From: CAYLSV01 sp964386435
GTDB lineage: Bacteria; Planctomycetota; Phycisphaerae; Tepidisphaerales; Tepidisphaeraceae
NCBI GenBank assembly: GCA_964386435.1
Contig: CAYLSV010000042.1
Coordinates: 1-30,305, forward strand
Direction: 5' to 3'
DNA length: 30,305 nt
This document shows positions 23,009 through 28,780 of the stretch, in pieces (position 1 is the stretch's first letter; every line of letters begins with the position of its first letter). The position numbers were made by a program, and so were the translations under genes. The notes below the pieces were generated by a model. The model was given only the letters and a program-made list of their open reading frames with translations, had not been told where the DNA came from and made no database searches.

Positions 23009-23914
23009 TCACGACCCGCCTGCCGAGAAGTACCGCCCCCAGATCGGGGCGAGCCGCTCGACCTCGTCCTGCGGCACCGCCTTTCGGTCCGTCCAGATCG
23101 CCTGCTGCAGGGCCGTGCGAGACGGGGCGTTCATCAGTTCGTCCCGCCGGGTGGCGGCGAGTTTGACGGCCCGCTTCATCAGCTTGACCCCTGCGTCGGT
23201 GGCGGCTCGGAGGTGGCCGATGATCTCGGCGAGCAGTTCCTGCGGCCCGGCATCTTCTTCGCGCGGCCGCCAGCAGTCGTAATCGGTGACGAGGGCGACG
23301 AGGGCGTACGGCAATTCCGCCTCCCGTGCCAACCTCGCCTCCGGCAACGCCGTCATGCCGATCAGATCGCCGCCCCACTGGCGGTGCATCTCGGATTCGG
23401 CCCTCGTGCTGAAGCTCGGCCCCTCCATGCAGACGTAGGTGCCGCCGTCGTGAACCTGTTGTTCCCGCCCGGCGTCGAGCAGCAGTTGCCGCATGATCGG
23501 GTCGAACGGGTCGGCGAACTCGACGTGGACGGCCGCTTGTTCGAAGAATGTCGACGGCCGGTTGTTGGTCTTGTCGATCAGTTGGTCCGGCACCACGAGT
23601 TGCCGCGGCTGAAGATGCTCCCGCAGCGACCCGACGGCACCGCTGGCGATGACGTGGGTCGCCCCGAGCTTTTTGAGCGCGAACAAATTCGCCCGGCTGT
23701 TGACCTGGGCCGGGCCAAGGCGGTGGCCGGGGCCGTGGCGGGGCAGGATCAGCGTCGGCAGCCCGGCCCACTCGGTCCGCAGGATCGGCCCCGACGGGTC
23801 GCCGAAGGGCGTGGTCACCGTCAGCTTCTCGCCGTCCCCATCCGCAATTGCCGCACCGAGGCCGCTGCCGCCGATGAGAGCAAGGGTGAGGGGTTGATCC
23901 TGCGGGTGAGTCAT
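23009..23914 (-). CDS. mtnP: S-methyl-5'-thioadenosine phosphorylase-family protein
   Basis: This 301-residue enzyme belongs to the trimeric PNP/MTAP family, which splits methylthioadenosine (or purine nucleosides) with phosphate in methionine salvage. LALIGGSGLG binds phosphate. LPRHGPGHRLGPAQVNSRANLFALKKLGATHVIASGAVGSL is the family signature, and DQLIDKTNNRPSTFF follows. YVCMEGPSFSTRAESEM and GMTALPEARLAREAELPYALVALVTDYDCW form the substrate pocket and C-terminal block. The NxTDYD-like Asp normally separates MTA phosphorylase from 6-oxopurine enzymes, and here VTDYDCW fits MTAP. ATG 23914 precedes the first strand and has TAGGCT 7 nt upstream. A longer frame up to 24130 overlaps the divergent gene and is not used. 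No other methionine-salvage gene is nearby. Confidence 0.92.
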   Translation of the reverse strand: MTHPQDQPLTLALIGGSGLGAAIADGDGEKLTVTTPFGDPSGPILRTEWAGLPTLILPRHGPGHRLGPAQVNSRANLFALKKLGATHVIASGAVGSLREHLQPRQLVVPDQLIDKTNNRPSTFFEQAAVHVEFADPFDPIMRQLLLDAGREQQVHDGGTYVCMEGPSFSTRAESEMHRQWGGDLIGMTALPEARLAREAELPYALVALVTDYDCWRPREEDAGPQELLAEIIGHLRAATDAGVKLMKRAVKLAATRRDELMNAPSRTALQQAIWTDRKAVPQDEVERLAPIWGRYFSAGGS

Positions 23915-23921
23915 GTCAAGC

Positions 23922-23927
23922 AGCCTA
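23922..23927 (-). promoter_or_regulatory. Leaderless-type -10 box TAGGCT for mtnP
   Basis: TAGGCT ends 7 nt before the ATG at 23914, within the 74-nt divergent region shared with the zinc-ribbon gene. Confidence 0.45.
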
Positions 23928-23960
23928 TTCGCGGCGGTTGGAGCGGCGGCGGGCCGATGA

Positions 23961-23982
23961 TAAAGTTGACGCGCCCGAGGAG
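23961..23982 (+). promoter_or_regulatory. -10-like TAAAGT and Shine-Dalgarno GAGGAG for the zinc-ribbon gene
   Basis: TAAAGT at 23961-23966 fits TANNNT, and GAGGAG at 23977-23982 is 6 nt before ATG 23989. Here the box is 22 nt from the start, so this gene is of the leadered type, in contrast to mtnP on the other strand. Confidence 0.5.
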
Positions 23983-23988
23983 TGACCC

Positions 23989-24879
23989 ATGCCCACCGCC
24001 AGCCCCGCCACGTTTTTTTGTCCGGCCTGCGACCACGTTTACCCGTGGAAGCAAAAGAACGTCGGCCGGCGGGCACAGTGCAAGTGCGGCTCGGTGCTGA
24101 CGGTGCCGAAACAACCCTCGGGCGGGGCAACCGCTTCTCCTAATGCGCCCGCCGTTCCGCCGCCGCCGGCCGCCCGCGCACCGGCGGTGGCGGACGACGC
24201 CGACGATTATGATCTGGCCGACGATGACTTGGTGGTGGACGATCTGCCCAAGCCGCAGGGCCGGATCTGCGGCGGCTGCGGCACGCCGCTGGACGCCAAG
24301 GCGGTGATCTGCGTCGCCTGCGGCATGGACTTTCGCACCGGCAAGAAGATCGGCATGGGCGCACCGGCCGCGGCGTCGCCGGTGGCGAACAACCGCTTCG
24401 CCGGCGTCGTCCGGCCGCCGGCTGCGGTGAAGGTGGAGGAGCCGACCGCCCCCATCGTGCCGATCATCGGCGGGTTGCTGCTGCTGGCGATCATCGGCGT
24501 CGGCATCGTCGCCGGGGTCGGCCGACTCTCCGGCGGTGAGGATCTGAGCAACCTGCACTGGGAAGATCAGGAAGCCTTGGAAATCCTCGACTACGAAAAT
24601 GAGGAAGAAGCCCTCGCCTGGCTCGACAAGGGCCGCGGCCGCATGCTCGGCAACACCAGCGAAAGCCAGGCCCGCAACCGCATCCAGCAGTGGTACGACA
24701 TGGGCGCGAAAAACGTCTACGCCTACGGCATGCGGATGACCATGCGGTCGGTCGTCGAGCTGCCCACCGACCCGGCCCAGCGGGAGAAATTCTTCGAGTG
24801 GCGCAACCGCAACCTCACCGAGTTCGACCAGCCGATCCTCGATGAGGGGCAGAAGTACATGGTCTATAACTGGCTGTGA
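23989..24879 (+). CDS. Double zinc-ribbon single-pass membrane protein, unknown function
   Basis: This 296-residue protein has a first zinc ribbon with Cys11, Cys14, Cys31 and Cys33 (FFCPACDHVYPWKQK...QCKCG). A Pro/Ala-rich and then Asp-rich linker follows. A second ribbon has Cys94, Cys97, Cys108 and Cys111 (ICGGCGTPLDAKAVICVACGMDFRTGKK). After another linker comes one transmembrane helix at about 157-178 (VPIIGGLLLLAIIGVGIVAGV). The C-terminal ~115 residues form a soluble domain (LHWEDQEALEILDYENEEEALAWLDKG, QWYDMGAKNVYAYGMRMTM) that I do not recognise. With one helix, the ribbons are probably cytoplasmic and the tail domain outside. ZnR-TM proteins of this layout are common in planctomycetes, without known roles. 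The start is set by GAGGAG 6 nt upstream. Its stop is 3 nt from the convergent stop at 24883. Confidence 0.82.
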   Translation: MPTASPATFFCPACDHVYPWKQKNVGRRAQCKCGSVLTVPKQPSGGATASPNAPAVPPPPAARAPAVADDADDYDLADDDLVVDDLPKPQGRICGGCGTPLDAKAVICVACGMDFRTGKKIGMGAPAAASPVANNRFAGVVRPPAAVKVEEPTAPIVPIIGGLLLLAIIGVGIVAGVGRLSGGEDLSNLHWEDQEALEILDYENEEEALAWLDKGRGRMLGNTSESQARNRIQQWYDMGAKNVYAYGMRMTMRSVVELPTDPAQREKFFEWRNRNLTEFDQPILDEGQKYMVYNWL

Positions 24880-24882
24880 CGC

Positions 24883-25476
24883 TCACGACAGCGTGAGCGC
24901 CAGCGCCGCGGCGGTCCGGCCGGCGGTGACGTAGAGGGTCAGCAACGCCGCGAACTCCGCCGCCGCGACGATGACCGTGAGCATCAACGTTTCCAGCAGA
25001 TCGCTGCGGAACAACGCCGCGATGCCGAAGAACCACGTGATGAAAATGACGTGGACGGCCACCAATTGGTCCCGCGTCGGATCGTCCGGCTGCGGATCAA
25101 GCGTGCCGGTGATCGACCCGAGCACAAGGCCGAGCAGGGCGATCGCCGCGATCTTCAAGAGGGCCGGGCCGACCTCGCCCCAGTCGCTGTCAAAAAACCG
25201 CGAGGCGATGAAGAACGCCCCCAGCGCCGCCCCGACGGCGAACAGCGCCTCGAGCACGGCCAGCCCGGTTCCCGCCGCCCCCGATGTGATCGCCCCCTGC
25301 ACCGCCCGGCCGAGGATGCCGAACGCGATGAGCCCGATCGGCACCCACCAGTCCCGGACCCCGCCCGTCGCCGCCGCCTCCTCCGCCACCGGCGTCGGCC
25401 GGTTGGCGTGCTTGTCGACGTAGCCGCCCCGCTCCCGAAGAGCCGCCAGATCCGGCCGGTTGCGTCGCTGCGTCAT
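24883..25476 (-). CDS. Multi-pass membrane protein of unknown function
   Basis: This 197-residue protein has a basic, polar N-terminal tail of about 45 residues (MTQRRNRPDLAALRERGGYVD). At least four hydrophobic segments follow: WWVPIGLIAFGILGRAVQG, LAVLEALFAVGAALGAFFIA, ALLKIAAIALLGLVLGSITG, and a longer stretch near the C-terminus (VHVIFITWFFGIAALF, LMLTVIVAAAEFAALLTLYVTA). It resembles no family I can name. The ATG at 25476 has TAGGTT 6 nt upstream. Codon use looks like that of its neighbours and the frame is clean, so it is very likely a real gene. It is convergent with the zinc-ribbon gene. Confidence 0.78.
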   Translation of the reverse strand: MTQRRNRPDLAALRERGGYVDKHANRPTPVAEEAAATGGVRDWWVPIGLIAFGILGRAVQGAITSGAAGTGLAVLEALFAVGAALGAFFIASRFFDSDWGEVGPALLKIAAIALLGLVLGSITGTLDPQPDDPTRDQLVAVHVIFITWFFGIAALFRSDLLETLMLTVIVAAAEFAALLTLYVTAGRTAAALALTLS

Positions 25477-25482
25477 GCCCGG

Positions 25483-25488
25483 AACCTA
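25483..25488 (-). promoter_or_regulatory. Leaderless-type -10 box TAGGTT for the membrane-protein gene
   Basis: TAGGTT is followed by 6 nt (CCGGGC, no Shine-Dalgarno) and the ATG at 25476. Confidence 0.5.
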
Positions 25489-25560
25489 CCGCAGCACGGC
25501 GCGGACGCAACTCAAAGCTGCAATCCGACGGATGGCGGCTGCCTCACTTTTGCCGTGCCC

Positions 25561-25956
25561 CTACGTCAAGGGTTCGAACAGCTCAATCAGGTGGCCGGCC
25601 GGGTCGCGGAGGTGGGCGGTCCGCAGGCCCCACTCCGGGCGGTCAGCGGGCGGGTTCTCGAAGCAGACGCCGGCGGCGATCAGGCGGTCGTGGGCGGCGT
25701 CGAGCCCTTCGGCGGAGGCATCGAGCACGGCGACGGCGACGTCCTGGATCTCCGGCAACGGCGTGGCGGGCTTTGCCATCTTGCCGCTGACGTCGTTCAT
25801 CAGCTTGCGACCGAACAGCCCAATGCCGGCCTCGAACTGCACGTAGAGGTCGCTGCTGTAGCTCGGCTCCTCGCCCAGCAGCACCCTGTAGAACACGGCG
25901 GCGGCGGGGACGTCGTCAACCAGCAGGCGGATGTTGTCCAGCTTCATGCGGTCCAT
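25561..25956 (-). CDS. VOC-family (glyoxalase/bleomycin-resistance fold) protein
   Basis: This ~130-residue protein has the single vicinal-oxygen-chelate domain. It opens with KLDNIRLLVDDVPAAAVFYRVLLGEEP, the first beta-alpha unit, and closes with LRTAHLRDPAGHLIELFEPL, where the Glu of HLIELFEP is the usual metal ligand. Such proteins include glyoxalases, dioxygenases and antibiotic-binding proteins, and the substrate cannot be told from sequence. Met 25956 and Met 25947 (MKLDN) are both possible starts; the second sits right at the domain edge. It overlaps the 3' end of the upstream small membrane gene by 32-41 nt and has no promoter box of its own, so it is probably co-transcribed with it. 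Confidence 0.87.
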   Translation of the reverse strand: MDRMKLDNIRLLVDDVPAAAVFYRVLLGEEPSYSSDLYVQFEAGIGLFGRKLMNDVSGKMAKPATPLPEIQDVAVAVLDASAEGLDAAHDRLIAAGVCFENPPADRPEWGLRTAHLRDPAGHLIELFEPLT

Positions 25957-26209
25957 CGCCCAAGGGTCGTCGATTCAGCCACGCCGTCAAGACAATGACT
26001 AGCAGGCCGAGGACGCAGGCGGTTTTCCATGCCAGCAGCCACCACGGCCGCCACCACGCGCCGGTCTGCGTTTCGACGACGTCGCTGAGCCCGAACGCGA
26101 TCAGCAGCAGCGCGGCTGGCCAGTGCCGCCACTTGAGCAGGACGATCACGGCCACGCCGCACCACAGCACGGCCTCGGCGAGGTTGGCGGCGACGAACAG
26201 ATCCGGCAC
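25916..26209 (-). CDS. Small membrane protein of unknown function
   Basis: This 97-residue protein starts at GTG 26209, which has TAAGCT 6 nt upstream. It has about three hydrophobic helices: LAEAVLWCGVAVIVLL, WPAALLLIAFGLSDVVE, and WWLLAWKTACVLGLLVIVLTAWL. The GLSDVVETQTGAWWRPWWLLAWK stretch, rich in Trp, looks like a conserved family motif, though I cannot name the family. It overlaps the VOC gene by about 40 nt in a different frame, implying co-expression. The tail after the last helix is short and polar. Confidence 0.7.
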   Translation of the reverse strand: MPDLFVAANLAEAVLWCGVAVIVLLKWRHWPAALLLIAFGLSDVVETQTGAWWRPWWLLAWKTACVLGLLVIVLTAWLNRRPLGDGPHEAGQHPPAG

Positions 26210-26215
26210 GCCCGC

Positions 26216-26221
26216 AGCTTA
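26216..26221 (-). promoter_or_regulatory. Leaderless-type -10 box TAAGCT for the small membrane gene
   Basis: TAAGCT is 6 nt from the GTG at 26209. It faces away from the Tad-protein gene on the other strand, in a divergent region of about 88 nt. Confidence 0.5.
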
Positions 26222-26297
26222 CCGGACGGCGGCCGATAAACCCGCCGCGACCGCTGCTGGCTGGACATATGCCCAAATGTGTTCGATGTCATACGGC

Positions 26298-27413
26298 ATG
26301 GAAGCGAGAAATCTGCAAAGACATCGTCGGCGAGGGTCTGTCCTCCTCTACACCACCGCGACCCTCATCGCGATCATCGGGTTCGCGGCAGTGGCCATCG
26401 ACTTTGGGGCGTTGCGGCTGGCAAAGACCGAGCTGCAAACGGCCGCCGACGCCGCGGCGTTGTATGGCGTGACGGGCCTGGACCGCTCGCCCGCCGAGGC
26501 GCGGCGGCGGGTGCGCGAGTCGCTGGCAGAAAACCCGGTGCAGGGCCGGCAGATCCAGGTGAGCGACGCGCGGATCGAGTTCGGCGTCTGGGACGTGCGG
26601 GCCCGGGAGTTCCGTTCGCTACCCGAGCGGATGGCCGGCACGGCGACGGCGATTCGCGTGCACATCGAGATGACCGACGCCACCAACGGCCGCGTCCGCG
26701 GGGCGGTCGGATCGGCGGCGGGGCTGGATGAGTTTGAGACCGAAGCGATCGCCGTGGCGATCCGCGGCGAGCCGTTCGATCTGGAGGTGCCGGCCAATGC
26801 GTCGCCGTATCTGGCGGGCATGCCGCGTGGCACGCAAATCGAGTTCGAGCACATCAACCGCATCCGCGGAGCGCGGGACAAGGACACCGGCAATTGGTTG
26901 CCGTCGCGGCACACCGAGGCCGGTTTGGACGATCCGTTGCGGGTGCCGATCACGGTCCACCCGGGGCAGGTGCTGTACTTCCGACAGGTCCGCGGCGGCA
27001 CGGGCGATTGGGCCAGCGGCGGCCAGGAGTACAGCCTCGACGGCAACCTCAACCGGCCCAACATCCGCCAGCGGGACGTCAACGGTTACCGCGGCGTCCG
27101 CGCACCGCTCAACGCGATGATGGGCGTGTTCCTCAAGGACGGCGAGCGGCCCGATTCGATTGGTGATACCGGCCAACTTGACTTCAACGAGCAGCGGGAA
27201 CGCGACTTCAACGACCTGGAGCCGGAGAAAAAGCAGGTGTTCTTCATCGGCGACGGCGTGAACAACAACGCCGAGCGGCTGCAGCGATTCATCGTTCCCG
27301 ACGACGTCGACACGCTTTACCTGGGCATCCAGGACGAGTACGGCTTCTGGTGGGACAACTTCGGCAGCGTCAGCACGACCATGTTCACGGGCGATGTGCA
27401 ACTGGTTCAGTAG
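26298..27413 (+). CDS. Tad-domain (TadG-like) surface protein with lectin-like C-terminus, copy 1
   Basis: This 371-residue protein begins with a basic cap (QRHRRRGS) and a membrane helix, then LRLAKTELQTAADAAALYGVTGL. That is the Tad/TadG N-terminal signature (LQxAADAAAL) of Flp-pilus-associated proteins. From about residue 150, LEVPANASPYLAGMP and VHPGQVLYFRQVRGG lead into APLNAMMGVFLKDGERPD, KQVFFIGDGVNN and FIVPDDVDTLYLGIQDEYGFWWDNFGS. This pattern resembles the calcium-dependent PA-IL/LecA lectin fold (GxxLYLGxND...DNxGS). The protein is likely anchored in the membrane with the lectin-like domain outside. Met 26298 was chosen by analogy with copy 2; Met 26286 and 26277 are in frame. It is followed by an octad stem-loop and then by copy 2. 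Confidence 0.8.
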   Translation: MEARNLQRHRRRGSVLLYTTATLIAIIGFAAVAIDFGALRLAKTELQTAADAAALYGVTGLDRSPAEARRRVRESLAENPVQGRQIQVSDARIEFGVWDVRAREFRSLPERMAGTATAIRVHIEMTDATNGRVRGAVGSAAGLDEFETEAIAVAIRGEPFDLEVPANASPYLAGMPRGTQIEFEHINRIRGARDKDTGNWLPSRHTEAGLDDPLRVPITVHPGQVLYFRQVRGGTGDWASGGQEYSLDGNLNRPNIRQRDVNGYRGVRAPLNAMMGVFLKDGERPDSIGDTGQLDFNEQRERDFNDLEPEKKQVFFIGDGVNNNAERLQRFIVPDDVDTLYLGIQDEYGFWWDNFGSVSTTMFTGDVQLVQ

Positions 27414-27524
27414 GGGTGGGCGAAAGGGACGAAGGGACGACGGGAAAAGTGCGGACAAAAATGTCCGGTTCCTTAGTTTCTTAGTCCCTTGTCCCTCTGT
27501 CCCTCTGTCCCTTCCGCCCCCCCA
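27414..27524. repeat. Octad-built intergenic stem-loop (copy O4)
   Basis: The left arm (about 27414-27447) carries AAGGGAC-type units and the right arm (about 27469-27520) has GTCCCTTN/GTCCCTCT units. Between them is a perfect hairpin, CGGACA-AAAA-TGTCCG at 27452-27467. It begins right after the stop of Tad copy 1 and could end its transcript. Confidence 0.75.
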
Positions 27525-27563
27525 TGCCTCAACCCGGCGACATTGCCCGTCGATGCAACTTCC

Positions 27564-28658
27564 ATGGAAGTGCAACGACGGCGGGGGTCGATTCTGATTT
27601 ACATGACGGTGGTGATGGTCGTCATGATCGGCTTCGCCGCGTTGGCGATTGATGTCGGCGTGCTGCGGCTGGCGGGGGGCGAGTTGCAGACGGCCGCCGA
27701 CGCGGCGGCGATTTACGGCGTGACGGGTCTGGACCGCTCGCCGGCCGAGGCCCGGCGGCGGGTGCGGCAGGCGCTGGCGGACAACCCGGTGCAGGGCCGG
27801 GTGCTCACGGTCAGCGACGTCTCCATCGAGTTCGGCTGGTGGGATGCCCGCGATCGGGTGTTTCACCGACTCCCCGCCATCGACGCCGGCACCGCAACCG
27901 CGCTGCGGGTGCGGCTGCAGATGACCGAGGATCGCAACGGCAAGGTCGCCGGCGCGGTCGGCCCGGCGGCGGGGCTCGACGGCTTCGAGGTCTCGGCGTC
28001 GGCGGTGGCGACGCGGGGCGAGCCGATTGATCTGGAGGTGCCGGCGCAGTCGTGCCCGTACCTCGCCGGCATGCCGCCGGGGACGCGGGTGCCGTACCGC
28101 GGGCACAAGCACGTGGCCATCAACAAGAACACCGGCGAGCGGCTGCCCAGCCGTGACTCGGTGGTCGGGAAGGAGGACGCGTTCCGCGTGCCGCTGACGG
28201 TTAAGCCGGGGCAGGTGCTGTACTTCCGCGAAGTTCACGGCGGCACGGGCGACTGGAGCAGCAAAGGGCAGGAGTACGGCCTGGACGGCAACGAGCGGCG
28301 GCCGACCATCGAGGAACAGCCGGTCAACGGCTACGACGGCATGCGTGGCCCGCTCAACGCCATGGTCGGCGTGTTCCTCAAGGACGGCGAGCGGCCCGAC
28401 GCCACGCCCTTCGTGCCGGGACTGGACTTCAGCAGCCCGACCGCCCGCGACTTCAACACGCTCGACCCACGGAAAAAGCAGATCTTCTTCATCGGCGACG
28501 GCGTGAACAACCGCGCCCGCCGGCTCCAGCGGTTCGTCGTGCCCGACGACGTCGACACGCTCTACCTGGGCCTGCAAGACACCCGCGGCTGGTGGTGGGA
28601 CAACTTCGGCAGCGTCCGCACCACGCTGTTCACCGGGGATGTGCAGTTGGTGCAGTAG
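27564..28658 (+). CDS. Tad-domain (TadG-like) surface protein with lectin-like C-terminus, copy 2
   Basis: This 364-residue paralogue of the preceding gene keeps the same layout. It has the basic cap EVQRRRGS, a membrane helix, LQTAADAAAIYGVTGLDRSPAEARRRVRQAL, and the C-terminal blocks VKPGQVLYFREVHGG, GPLNAMVGVFLKDGERPD, KQIFFIGDGVNN and VVPDDVDTLYLGLQDTRGWWWDNFGS. The two copies are clearly more alike than different over their full length (my estimate is over half identical). They differ mostly between residues 170 and 200 and around the DTGQLDF/FVPGLDF insert. Met 27564 was chosen because the frame extending to 27489 only translates the octad repeat. An octad stem-loop follows its stop, as with copy 1. 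No other tad genes are in the window. Confidence 0.82.
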   Translation: MEVQRRRGSILIYMTVVMVVMIGFAALAIDVGVLRLAGGELQTAADAAAIYGVTGLDRSPAEARRRVRQALADNPVQGRVLTVSDVSIEFGWWDARDRVFHRLPAIDAGTATALRVRLQMTEDRNGKVAGAVGPAAGLDGFEVSASAVATRGEPIDLEVPAQSCPYLAGMPPGTRVPYRGHKHVAINKNTGERLPSRDSVVGKEDAFRVPLTVKPGQVLYFREVHGGTGDWSSKGQEYGLDGNERRPTIEEQPVNGYDGMRGPLNAMVGVFLKDGERPDATPFVPGLDFSSPTARDFNTLDPRKKQIFFIGDGVNNRARRLQRFVVPDDVDTLYLGLQDTRGWWWDNFGSVRTTLFTGDVQLVQ

Positions 28659-28768
28659 GGTGGGGCGGAAGGGATCAAGGGAGTAAGGGACCGAGGGACC
28701 GAGGGACTGGGGCTTCGTCTTCGGCACTTTGTCCCGGAGTCCCTTTGTCCCACAGTCCCTTCCGCTCC
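28659..28768. repeat. Octad-built intergenic stem-loop (copy O5)
   Basis: The left arm 28659-28712 has 8-nt units AAGGGANN/GAGGGACN, and the right arm 28730-28768 has GTCCCNNN units. Its ends (GGGGCGGAAGGGA and TCCCTTCCGCTCC) match those of copy O4. It separates Tad copy 2 from thrS. Confidence 0.75.
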
Positions 28769-28774
28769 AATACT
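28769..28774 (+). promoter_or_regulatory. Imperfect leaderless-type -10 box AATACT for thrS
   Basis: AATACT lies exactly 6 nt before ATG 28781. The first base is A instead of T, otherwise it fits the set. It begins just past the octad stem-loop. Confidence 0.4.
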
Positions 28775-28780
28775 CCCGCC

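Noticed and set aside
26210..26297. Leaderless box for Tad copy 1
   Set aside because: None of the three candidate ATG codons (26277, 26286, 26298) has TANNNT at 5-8 nt, so this gene does not support the pattern.
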